A program made the translations under genes and the position numbers. A DNA stretch of 64,000 nt from Panulirus ornatus. Taxonomy: Eukaryota; Arthropoda; Malacostraca; Decapoda; Palinuridae. Shown here one piece after another: positions 1-11,046 of the stretch. Location of the stretch: positions 11,152,262-11,216,261 of the forward strand of contig NC_092228.1 in assembly GCF_036320965.1 (NCBI RefSeq), given 5' to 3'. Position 1 is the first letter of the stretch. Every line of letters starts with the position of its first letter. The notes beneath the pieces were generated by a model. That model ran no database searches. It had not been told where the DNA came from and saw only the letters and a program-made list of their open reading frames with translations.

Positions 1-1262
1 AAGATTGCATTCTCCAGGGTGGTTAGGTACTACGATTTCCCAGGATAAAGGAAAACAATGATTCATTCACAGTCTGACAATTCTAATGACATTTTGAAGC
101 GAGTGGGGAAAAAAATGGGGAAAAAATGTAAACTTAACATTTACTAATTCAGAAAGTGACATATTCGAGCCTCTCTATCTACATACCATACAAGGGGGTC
201 TGGAGACAAAATTAACATAAACGAAAGTCAAGTAAAGTTTTTCAAAACCTCAAATCACAGTAACAATCTGAGACTTGCATATCCCACATATCAATTGTTC
301 TGGTAAAATGTTCTATCTCAATGAGTACATCAAAAATTTCGTACGAAAACATAGTTCAAAGACAAATTTAATCTAATTCAAAAGGAAGAAATTAAAAAAA
401 AAAAATGCTTTTATGACACCAAATAGAGGCTATCCAAACAGAATGTGACAGCCTGGGGAAGACGTCTCATCAAAGGCTGTTTCGTGACTCACTGGTTTTT
501 CGTGTGTATCACGAATGTTAAGAAATCCTAACGATGAGGTAACATCATGCCCCCCATATACTAGACACACATGCACGTAAATGGTATTTTCTTTTGTTAA
601 GATGGAAAAATACGTTTGTCCCTGCGGCGACCTTAGTAACCAAATTGTAAACATAATATCATAGGAAGAAAATAATCATATTAACATCACACACTACACC
701 CCCCTAAGATGTCTATAAACTCATCACGCCACAACCTAATATGAACACACGCACACATTACATTACGTCCAAGCGTGGCCGCATCCCTCACCACACATGC
801 CAACGCTACCTGACCAGAAAATCACACCACATCCCGGCACGGCCATGTATAACACACTAAACCCCAGTATGAACTGATATATATATATATTACATTATGG
901 CGACACATCAACAACACCCCCATTATACCTTCTCCCCACAACGACCCTTACCGATTAACCTACATGATCATATGCCCACGTTCATCACACTTCACCCCTA
1001 CATGGACACGTACACTCCGGGACCTAACTCCTCACACTTATCAGGTACACGACAACACCATCAGCCATACACGACACCTTCCATGACCCCCCCAAAAAAA
1101 AATCCGTACACTACACACCCACACACGACCACACCTTCTTATCTCACACCACTAGGTCACCCCCACGATTAAAGCCGTCACAGCAAAGAGGACCCCACTG
1201 TCACGGACGTGGCAGACCTGGCAATAAAACCGGGAATGCTGTTGCAGAGGAAATGCTTTCCC

Positions 1263-1263
<1 letters not shown>
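1..1263. other. Non-coding stretch, no gene recognised
   Basis: The first 700 bases are A/T-rich unique-looking sequence. From about 740 to 1170 the plus strand becomes CA-rich (many CACAC and ACCCC words), which removes stop codons and leaves an open frame at 897-1172. Its composition explains the frame, and I see no domain in it. A short TA run lies at 878-891. Confidence 0.6.

Positions 1264-1338
<75 letters not shown>
1264..1338. repeat. (GA)n microsatellite
   Basis: Uninterrupted GA dinucleotide array of about 75 bp. It reads as Arg-Glu or Leu-Ser repeats in translation and should not be taken as coding. Confidence 0.97.
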
Positions 1339-1340
<2 letters not shown>

Positions 1341-1382
1341 AGGGAACACGTCAGAATTGCCAAAAATACATTGATCTAATAT

Positions 1383-1529
<147 letters not shown>

Positions 1530-1736
1530 CCGCTTGCCCTTCCCACCTTAACGAGGTAGCGTCCGGAGGAAACGACCGAGCATTTAAGGAGAAGTCCTCT
1601 CTTGGCTTTTTCTATCCATACGTTTAGATAGTGGTGATCCAGGATAGCATTTCTAGCTACCCGCTCCCGCAGTCGCTTTCTATAAAACGCCGCAGTTTCT
1701 GAGGGAAGTATTCTCTCTCCGCTACCCGCAAGATAA
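1530..1736 (-). mobile_element. Family A short retroelement, diverged copy
   Basis: On the minus strand this aligns with the better-preserved copies at 5391 and 10435. Shared landmarks, in plus-strand reading, are CGAGGTAGCG near 1551, AGTCCTCTC near 1594, the CCCGCTCCC region near 1660, and GGAAGTATTCTCTC near 1705 followed by a CTACCC-like end. It has many substitutions and small indels, so it is older than the other copies. The TA array lies at its 3' side, as in other copies. Confidence 0.65.
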
Positions 1737-2036
1737 TATACATGATACATAAAAGATATACGCAATGTAGATAAAGATATACGTAATGCGTATAACCTTT
1801 CAACGTGTTGACGCAAACCAGAACAGGACACGGCACACAAGAGGGATCACACGGGACCCAGACACCGACGCCGCCGCCGCGATCATGGACGCCAACTCGA
1901 GTAATGAGCGGGGTAATTTGGACCATACTGACCCGGGATTATATAACCCTCTTCCTCCCCAGAGGCCTCTACTGTGCCCCACCACCCACCCTCCACCCCT
2001 GGGGGCCTACGTAGAGTCTGGGGCAACGGCCGCGGT

Positions 2037-2074
<38 letters not shown>

Positions 2075-2264
2075 CCACCCTCGCATCCTGGCCCCATCCC
2101 CTCATCCAATACGCTACATTACTCCCTCCTCCCCACAGCCAAACCCATCACACACCCACTACATCCGGCCTGATGACTGACTGGTTACTGTCCCCACATA
2201 CGCTTCTGCTGCTGCCCCTCTCACATCACCACACGCACACACACACACACCCGGGGTGTCGTGA
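1737..2264. other. Non-coding, with a TG array
   Basis: Contains a (TG)n array at about 2038-2073 and a short CA run at 2233-2249. The overlapping open frames at 1786-2355 run through these repeats in several phases and show no recognisable protein. A GCC triplet run occurs near 1870. Confidence 0.6.
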
Positions 2265-2488
2265 GGGCTTCGCGGTTGCTGACCATGGACCAGCACGGGC
2301 CAGCCGAGATCTGACCCTCCACGGATTCGAATCCTGGGCATGGGAGTCGGCCTAGATCCAGTCGGCACGGGCCCGCCAGGGATCAGGACCGAATGGGTTC
2401 GAATCCTAGGCGCGACAGTCGACCCACAATCAGCCTAGCTGTTCATCCTCCCCTCGGGGCACGTCGATAAATGGCTTCCTCGCTCAGA

Positions 2489-2550
<62 letters not shown>

Positions 2551-2606
2551 ATATATAAGGATAAGAGACGGGGGCAACACTGAGTGTAAATCTCTCCCCG
2601 CGTAAA
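2265..2606 (+). mobile_element. tRNA-derived SINE (family B), partly duplicated head
   Basis: Two tRNA-like heads are in tandem. The first has a perfect box-B-like GGATTCGAATCC at 2323-2334; the second has GGTTCGAATCC at 2396-2406. Both are preceded by a CAGCACGGGCC or CGGCACGGGCC segment. The body then reads CAATCAGCCTAGCTGTTCATCCTCCCC, a ~54-bp TG array (2492-2545) and the 3' part AAGAGACGGGGGCAACAC ending in CTCTCCCCGCGTAA. The same order is seen at 14622 and 23479. This is a Pol III-type retroposon, not a functional tRNA gene. Confidence 0.75.
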
Positions 2607-2754
2607 TCACATACAGTAATCACACGGGCAAACCCTCTTGCCACACCTTACCTACCTACCCCACTGGCACCTAGTCCTCCCCACCCTCTGGTCCCAAATA
2701 CGGTCAAAACAAGCCCGGGCGAGGTATATACGCCTATATACGGGCTCCCTCCCT

Positions 2755-3010
2755 CATAAGGCAAGTGGTTCAAGCCGCCACCTTAACTGACAACCACCTT
2801 GGGTTGACTTACAGGTTTTTACTGCAGACTCCGGTGGCCAAGACACGACGTGGCTCTGCGAAGGCTGAGGACCCCCCCCCCCCCCCCACACACACACACA
2901 CACACACACACGCTCTGGCGAAACACGTTTTCCAGATCTGTTCCCAAAACCTCGGGACTCGAACCTGAAGTTGTTGACCATCGCTAGAAGCAGCGGCTCC
3001 CAGACTGTAT
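2755..3010 (-). mobile_element. Possible tRNA-derived SINE, minus strand
   Basis: On the minus strand a box-B-like GGTTCGAGTCC occurs at 2965-2955, preceded by GATGGTCAAC. An internal poly-C/CA array follows (2873-2912 on the plus strand). The layout resembles family B (tRNA-like head, then a CA/TG array inside the body), but the rest does not clearly align. It may be a different SINE subfamily or chance. Confidence 0.35.
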
Positions 3011-3131
3011 TTTTGAGTCCTGGCACCTGTCTTTCCTCCACTCTGTGTACACCACGAGTGAAAAAACACTCTCTTGTCAGACAGAGACCTTGTCAAATAG
3101 TGTGAACTTGAAAGACCTGTCCTCCCTGTTA

Positions 3132-3956
3132 CACCAACTACCCATCATCTATTGTAACCCAAGTCACTAACTACCCATCATCTATTGTAGCCCAAGTCAC
3201 CAACTACCCATCATCTATTGTAACCCAAGTCACCAACTACCCATCATCTATTGTAACCCAAGTCACCAACTACCCATCATCTATTGTAACCCAAGTCACC
3301 AACTACCCATCATCTATTGTAGCCCAAGTCACCAACTACCCATCATCTATTGTAACCCAAGTCACCAACTACCCATCATCTATTGTAACCCAAGTCACCA
3401 ACTACCCATCATCTATTGTAACCCAAGTCACCAACTACCCATCATCTATTGTAACCCAAGTCACCAACTACCCATCATCTATTGTAACCCAAGTCACCAA
3501 CTACCCATCATCTATTGTAACCCAAGTCACCAACTACCCATCATCTATTGTAACCCAAGTCACCAACTACCCATCATCTATTGTAGCCCAAGTCACCAAC
3601 TACCCACCATCTATTGTAACCCAAGTCACCAACTACCCATCATCTATTGTAACCCAAGTCACCAACTACCCATCATCTATTGTAACCCAAGTCACCAACT
3701 ACCCATCATCTATTGTAACCCAAGTCACCAACTACCCATCATCTATTGTAACCCAAGTCACCAACTACCCATCATCTATTGTAACCCAAGTCACCAACTA
3801 CCCATCATCTATTGTAACCCAAGCCACCAACTACCCATCATCTATTGTAACCCAAGTCACCAACTACCCATCATCTATTGTAACCCAAGTCACCAACTAC
3901 CCATCATCTATTGTAACCCAAGTCACCAACTACCCACCATCTATTGTAACCCAAGT
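3132..3956. repeat. 33-bp satellite array, 25 copies
   Basis: Head-to-tail array with a 33-bp period and a consensus unit starting CACCAACTACCC and ending TTGTAACCCAAGT. The repeat phase is kept throughout (first unit 3132, last 3924, difference exactly 24 units). Units are nearly identical, with few variants: GTAGCCC in place of GTAACCC near 3186, 3320 and 3583, CCACCATC near 3602 and 3932, and GCCACC near 3822. The TAA inside each unit keeps it non-coding in that frame. High homogeneity implies recent expansion or gene conversion. Confidence 0.95.

Positions 3957-5305
<1,349 letters not shown>

Positions 5306-5390
<85 letters not shown>
5306..5390. repeat. (TA)n spacer between inverted family A copies
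   Basis: About 85 bp of TA forms the centre of the inverted repeat. Both flanking elements face it with their 5' ends. Confidence 0.95.
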
Positions 5391-5393
<3 letters not shown>

Positions 5394-5619
5394 CCCTGGG
5401 GATAGGGGAGAAAGAATACTTCCCACGTATTCCCTGCGTGTCGTAGTAGGCGACTAAAAGGGAAGGGAGCGGGGGGCTGGAAATCCTCCCCTCTCGTTTT
5501 TTTTTAATTTTCCAAAAGAAGGAACAGAGAAGGGGGCCAGGTGAGGATATTCCCTCAAAGGCCCAGTCCTCTGTTCTTAACGCTACCTCGCTATCGCGGG
5601 AAATGGCGAATAGTATGAA
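5391..5619 (+). mobile_element. Family A short retroelement, right arm of inverted pair
   Basis: Plus-strand copy, nearly identical to the reverse complement of 5068-5305. It differs mainly in the length of the internal T run and a few bases (for example GTAGTAGGCGAC against GTAGAAGGCGAC). It ends in a run of about 20 A followed by TA repeats to 5657, a retroposon-like tail. Confidence 0.87.
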
Positions 5620-5621
5620 AA

Positions 5622-5655
<34 letters not shown>

Positions 5656-5657
5656 TA
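5620..5657. repeat. A-rich and (TA)n tail
   Basis: Poly-A of about 20 followed by TA repeats immediately after the family A 3' end. Confidence 0.85.
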
Positions 5658-6003
5658 CCTTCTCTTTCCTAAAGCTATAACTTCACCATCAACACCATGG
5701 CAATACTACCACCCCTACCACACTGCCACCAACACTTCTCCACCACCACCATCCTTTACCGCACGGGATCATTATAGAGTTTCTCCACCACCACCACCAC
5801 CACCACACAACATCTATCATTTTCAGGAAAAAAATAACGAATCTCCAAATTTCTCACCCAGCCACAACTAATGATACCACTATCTTCCCTCTCCACTATC
5901 AGCAATGCCATCATCCCCCCACCACTCTCCCTCTCTTCATCACGAACAATGTAATCATTGCCCCCCAGCAGCAAAAAGTTTCCCGACCTCTCCCCCAACA
6001 CTA

Positions 6004-6064
<61 letters not shown>

Positions 6065-6260
6065 CCATTAATAATACAAACGACAACACATCCCACCAAC
6101 ACTTTCACCACCATCAATATCTCCATCACCCTCTCCAACACCAGCGACAACATCACCCACCTCCCCTTCCTCTCCACCACCAGCAGTATCACCACCACCC
6201 TCTCCAACACCTCCCCCACCACCTGCAATCTCTCCCCACCCACGACCCGGCACCCCTGCT
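5658..6260. repeat. Imperfect (CAC/CAT)n tract with a CT array
   Basis: The plus strand is dominated by CAC, CAA and CAT triplets (5690-5990 and 6063-6260), interrupted by a clean CT array at about 6005-6062. Long frames on both strands here (His/Pro-rich or Val/Gly-rich) follow from the triplet bias. Confidence 0.7.
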
Positions 6261-6269
6261 CCTCCCACT

Positions 6270-6700
6270 ACATCTCCCCGCTACAGGTCTTTACTCCCAG
6301 GGGCTGGGCCGCGCCCTTCCGCCCCGGCTCCCATATAAGGGCGAGGCTACACCCGCACGGAGGAGCCGAGCGAGAGGTGCTCCCCCCCCCGGGGAGAGAG
6401 ACACCAGCCTTACCTCACACTAGCCGCCCGAGTTTCACATGAATTCGCTCAGGTGACTCTCAAGACGCATCGCGGCGCTTACAACACGAGGGAGGGAGGG
6501 AGGGAAATAACAATGACGATGTGAGGCGCGGGGATGTCAAGTTTCCTCCTACTGCGCCGTGGGTGCCTATGACGAAGCGCTTGGAGCGTCTCGATAACGC
6601 TGCGCGCGCACCGATCCCTATAAAGGAGGTCTCCGGCGAGACGGTTACGGGCGAGGTGCGAATCTACGACCCTCCTTCCCAACACCGAGCGCCCGCTTGC
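6270..6700 (+). promoter_or_regulatory. GC-rich stretch with two TATA-like boxes
   Basis: GC and CpG content rises here relative to the surroundings. CCATATAAGG at 6331-6340 fits both a TATA-like box and a CArg-type CC(A/T)6GG site. A second TATAAAGG lies at 6619-6626, with a GC-rich flank on both sides. Animal core promoters can look like this, but no downstream first exon is recognisable. The call is tentative. Confidence 0.22.
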
Positions 6701-7071
6701 TGAAACCCATAAAGCCTCCAGCAGCCCCTCGGACCAAATACACAAGACGGCTCCTACGGTCTACGGTCACACGGCGCTGTCTTCCTCTCACGCAGGGGGG
6801 TCTTTTTATCATGTAATCAACCGATTATCCGGCAGGGATATATGAAGCGGAGGAAATGGTGGTTACACAGGCGAGCGGGTCCCCATTACCGGGGATATAT
6901 GAAGGGCATAATGGCCCAGGAGTTACTTGAGGTGGGTGGGAGAGGCCTCCGAGACTTGAAGCCATGCAAAAACACCGATCCACCATCTGAGGTGGTTGGT
7001 GGTGGGGTCGGCAACGCACCGCCTCCACTGAAACACACCACTCGCGTTACTTTACCCACCCCCCCTGGTAC

Positions 7072-7262
7072 ACCACTGTAGACAACTCAAACAGTGGCTA
7101 CCTACCACTGCAGACGACTCCCACTGGGACAACCCAACACCGCAGGCGACTCCCACCCACTAGGACCACCTACCCCTGAAGAGGACTTCAAGTGGGGCTA
7201 CATAATACTAAAGACAACTTCCACTGCGGCTATATAACACTGAAGAGACGCCCACTGGGACT
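7072..7262. repeat. Degenerate ~40-bp tandem repeat
   Basis: About five imperfect units built on CACTG(C/A)AGACGACT...CCACTGGG(G/A)CTAC, each containing CACTG, GAC and CTCCCAC-like blocks. Units vary in length and sequence, so this is an old minisatellite. Confidence 0.55.
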
Positions 7263-7533
7263 AACTACCAAACTACAAAAATGTAAGTGGCTGGCTGTTA
7301 TCCGAGCCACAGAATGAGTTCGGGAAATATATATGAAAAAAAAAAAATTCTACAAGTTCCCCAGAATGTCAAGAGGTAGTGGGGAAGCTTTTCAAATCCA
7401 AGGAGTGAGAGAAGAAAGCTAGTGACTCAGGCCGACTTGTATGTGACGAGTGGATGAAGCTACGAAAATAGTGTATTGCAAGGAGGCTGGAAGTAAGGCA
7501 TCAAGGGAGGGTGGCATACGGTGGTTCTTAAGT

Positions 7534-8125
7534 AATACGAGAGGGTTGTAATACGAGAGGGTTGTAATATGAGAGGGTTGTAATATGAGAGGGTTGTAAT
7601 ACGAGAGGGTTGTACTACGAGAGGGTTGTAATACGAGAGGGTTGTAATACAAGAGAGTTGTAATACAAGAGGGTTGTAATGCGAGAGGGTTGTAATACGA
7701 GAGGGTTGTAATATGAGAGGGTTGTAATACGAGAGGGTTGTAATACGAGAGGGTTGTAATACGAGAGGGTTGTAATACGAGAGGGTTGTAATATGAGAGG
7801 GTTGTAATACGAGAGGGTTGTAATACGAGAGGGTTGTAATACGAGAGGGTTGTAATACGAGAGGGTTGTAATGCGAGAGGGTTGTAATACGAGAGGGTTG
7901 TAATATGAGAGGGTTGTAATACGAGAGGGTTGTAATACGAGAGGGTTGTAATACAAGAGGGTTGTAATGCGAGAGGGTTGTAATACGAGAGGGTTGTAAT
8001 ACAAGAGGGTTGTAATGCGAGAGGGTTGTAATACGAGAGGGTTGTAATACAAGAGGGTTGTAATGCGAGAGGGTTGTAATACGAGAGGGTTGTAATATGA
8101 GAGGGTTGTAATACGAGAGGGTTGT
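7534..8125. repeat. 16-bp minisatellite, 37 copies
   Basis: Head-to-tail units of AATACGAGAGGGTTGT, with 592 bp equal to exactly 37 units. Variation is confined almost wholly to the AATAC part (AATAC, AATAT, AATGC, plus CGAG or CAAG). Near the right end the variants cycle as AATACAAG, AATGCGAG, AATACGAG three times, a 48-bp higher-order unit. Since 16 is not a multiple of 3 and the minus strand has no stop in any phase, minus-strand frames stay open for up to 232 codons. This is a repeat artefact, not a gene. Confidence 0.95.
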
Positions 8126-8290
8126 GCTTGTGGATTGGGACACGTGCATCACTTCCAACCTTGGGGGAAGACAGGTCAGGGCGTTATGGATCCACGTTAA
8201 AGATCATACCAGCTCGGATAATGTACAAGGCAATAACGTCCTACGAATAAGTGGAACCGTGAGAGCCAAAAGGATTTCACGAGGCAGACT

Positions 8291-8350
<60 letters not shown>

Positions 8351-8639
8351 CTAATGATATCTGGAGGAGAACGGGTGAATGGATCAGATATCATCACCAG
8401 GCTGTTGGCAGATAAATGAGGAGGAAAGACATACACCATCAAGTCATTCAGAAGCCTGTAATCCAGAGAGCAAACAGATGAGGACACGGAGGCGGGTGAC
8501 GGGTATATATGGAAGAGGATGGACGGTGTGTGATCCGGGCCTGAAGTTCGGGTTAGGGGGAGGATGGTGATGATTCGTAACCACACATCTTACAACGCTT
8601 GAGCCGATGGCGTGGGGCACAGGAGCAATGGGTCGTCGT

Positions 8640-8679
<40 letters not shown>

Positions 8680-8772
8680 TACTGCCGGCTGAAGTTGCCA
8701 AGGAGTGCATGGCGGGCACTTGTAACGAATCGTAAATGACTTCAACGAAATATGCTGACAAAGGCACAACGC

Positions 8773-8810
<38 letters not shown>

Positions 8811-9461
8811 AGGGAGGCACAGAGAGATATATGGTGGAATACTGAGAGGCGGGAGAGGTCCCAGAGTGAGATATGGTTGACTGGTAAGAAGGTTGTAGGA
8901 CCTCTTTAACACCTGAGGTACCCCTGCACTGCACAGTGAAAGCGGTGATGAGGAGACTCGAAACGTTTCACTGGGACGTCCGAAACAGCAGTTATGTGGC
9001 AGTTAATCCCAAAACAACCACTGGAGGATAAGAAAGTGCGGGGTGTGTAATGCATTAGGATCACCTCGAACACCTACCTGTAGACGGGGTTCATCATGAA
9101 TATTTTCGATGGACGCAAGGGGGGGATCTTTGACGACCACAGCAGTCTCGAAGCCTAGCACCCAAAATGAAACCAACCGACGGAGTGTCGGGACTGTGTA
9201 TCATCTTCTAACGTTAGGAAAGGCGAGACTCGACCAAACCCGTGAGCGCTTAAAACCACACCAGAACACCCCACCTTCGGAACACGCTAAATATACAGTA
9301 AGTATACAGAGATAAATCTATATAAGTACGTAAGTATACCGTAAGTGTACACCACCACACTCCTTTTACGACGCAACTGTAAACACGGGAGTTGCAGCAA
9401 CTCCCATGTCACTTATCTTCGCCAATCATCATCATCATCAGTGTCGAGAGGTTTAATCCAA
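8126..9461. other. Non-coding with three CA/TG arrays
   Basis: Holds (CA)n at about 8290-8347, (TG)n at about 8641-8678 and (TG)n at about 8774-8808. The remaining unique sequence shows no gene. Confidence 0.6.
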
Positions 9462-9509
9462 CATAATAATAATAACAATAATAACAATAATAATAATAAT
9501 AATAATAAC

Positions 9510-9541
<32 letters not shown>

Positions 9542-9557
9542 TAACAATAATAATAAT
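9462..9557. repeat. (AAT)n microsatellite with AAC/GAT interruptions
   Basis: AAT triplet array. Its last 27 bases (9531-9557), which include the interruption TGATAAC, recur exactly at 10686-10712 on the other side of the LINE/family A compound. Confidence 0.93.
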
Positions 9558-10432
9558 TTTTTTTTTTTTTTTTTTTTTATACCTCGTCGCTGTCTCCCGC
9601 GTTTGCGAGGTAGCGCAAGGAAACAGACGAAAGAAATGGCCCAACCCCCCCCATACACATGTACATACATACGTCCACACACGCAAATATACATACCTAC
9701 ACAGCTTTCCATGGTTTACCCCGGACGCTTCACATGCCTTGATTCAATCCACTGACAGCACGTCAACCCCTGTATACCACATCGCTCCAATTCACTCTAT
9801 TCCTTGCCCTCCTTTCACCCTCCTGCATGTTCAGGCCCCGATCACACAAAATCCTTTTCACTCCATCTTTCCACCTCCAATTTGGTCTCCCTCTTCTCCT
9901 TGTTCCCTCCACCTCCGACAAATATATCCTCTTGGTCAATCTTTCCTCACTCATTCTCTCCATGTGCCCAAACCACTTCAAAACACCCTCTTCTGCTCTC
10001 TCAACCACGCTCTTTTTATTTCCACACATCTCTCTTACCCTTACGTTACTTACTCGATCAAACCACCTCACACCACACATTGTCCTCAAACATCTCATTT
10101 CCAGCACATCCATCCTCCTGCGCACAACTCTATCCATAGCCCACGCCTCGCAACCATACAACATTGTTGGAACCACTATTCCTTCAAACATACCCATTTT
10201 TGCTTTCCGGGATAATGTTCTCGACTTCCACACATTTTTCAAGGCTCCCAAAATTTTTGCCCCCTCCCCCACCCTATGATCCACTTCCGCTTCCATGGTT
10301 CCATCCGCTGACAGATCCACTCCCAGATATCTAAAACACTTCACTTCCTCCAGTTTTTCTCCATTCAAACTCACCTCCCAATTGACTTGACCCTCAACCC
10401 TACTGTACCTAATAACCTTGCTCTTAATAATA
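9558..10432 (-). mobile_element. 5'-truncated RTE-like non-LTR retrotransposon
   Basis: Minus-strand LINE copy of about 870 bp: the C-terminal part of the polymerase ORF (9763-10431), a 3' untranslated region of about 190 bp, and a 3' end reading GCGCTACCTCGC...GCGGGAGACAGCGACGAGGTAT followed by about 20 A and an (ATT)n tail. The 5' end is lost; the element stops at TAATAATAAT next to the family A copy at 10435. The 5' truncation and A-rich tail are typical of target-primed insertion. RTE-type is my best guess from the C-terminal motifs; the clade needs a database search. Confidence 0.85.
9763..10431 (-). pseudogene. LINE polymerase ORF, C-terminal fragment
   Basis: About 220 codons are open without a stop on the minus strand. 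The frame encodes the segment after the reverse-transcriptase catalytic core. Visible landmarks are CFRYLGVDLSADGTMEAEV, then PTMLYGCEAWAMDR, RRMDVLEMRCLRTMCGVRW, LKWFGHMERMSEERLTKRIY, and RRRGRPNWRWKDGV near the end. Known LINE proteins of RTE and related clades show this order (YLG, LYG-E-W, RCLR-W, W-GH-R, RGRP). The catalytic YADD box is upstream and absent, so the copy is dead by truncation although the frame is intact, suggesting recent insertion. The first 13 residues of the open frame come from the neighbouring family A copy. Confidence 0.85.
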
Positions 10433-10434
10433 AT

Positions 10435-10685
10435 TATCCCTGGGGATAGGGGAGAAAGAATACTTCCCACGTATTCCCTGCGTGTCGTAGAAGGCGACTA
10501 AAAGGGGAGGGAGCGGGTGGCTGGAAATCCTCCCCTTTCTTGTTTTTTTTTTTTTTAATTTTCCAAAAGAAGGAACAGAGAAGGGGGTCAGGTGAGGATA
10601 TTCCCTCTAAGGCCCAGTTCTCTGTTCTTAACGCTACCTCGCTAACGCGGGAAATGGCAAATAGTATGAAAAAATAAAAAAATAA
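10435..10685 (+). mobile_element. Family A short retroelement
   Basis: Near-complete plus-strand copy starting TATCCCTGGGGATAGGGG and ending GGGAAATGGCAAATAGTATG plus an A-rich tail. It lies head-to-head with the LINE fragment on its left. Its last ~50 bases match the last ~50 bases of that LINE (see findings). Confidence 0.88.
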
Positions 10686-10700
10686 AATAATAATGATAAC

Positions 10701-10799
<99 letters not shown>

Positions 10800-10800
10800 C
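10686..10800. repeat. (AAT)n microsatellite
   Basis: AAT array of about 115 bp with TGATAAC and GAT interruptions. It begins with the same 27 bases as 9531-9557. Confidence 0.93.
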
Positions 10801-10970
10801 TGAACAGACCCAAGTTAGTCGCAATGGTAACGTTCCCACAGCCTCCAATATAGGACACTGAACACAGAGCGGCTCCCAACACTGAAAGTTTCCTACGTAA
10901 TCTTGTGGGTCTTTTTTTATCTCTTTCTTTTTTTTACGTTAGCCGATCAAGCTGCAAACTCCACGGCGGT

Positions 10971-10971
<1 letters not shown>

Positions 10972-11044
<73 letters not shown>
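10972..11044. repeat. (GA)n microsatellite
   Basis: Clean GA array of about 73 bp. Confidence 0.96.

Positions 11045-11046
<2 letters not shown>

Noticed and set aside
2323..2406. Functional tRNA genes at box-B-like GGTTCGAATCC sites (also 23523)
   Set aside because: No cloverleaf with intact acceptor and anticodon stems; the sites lie in SINE bodies shared between copies.
3132..3956. Possible CRISPR array (regular 33-bp repeats)
   Set aside because: Units are directly tandem without unique spacers, and the surrounding DNA is eukaryotic.
7460..8158. 232-codon minus-strand frame with a repeated YYNPLVLQPS-like peptide
   Set aside because: Produced entirely by the 16-bp minisatellite; every minus-strand phase is open, and the unit carries no independent coding signal.
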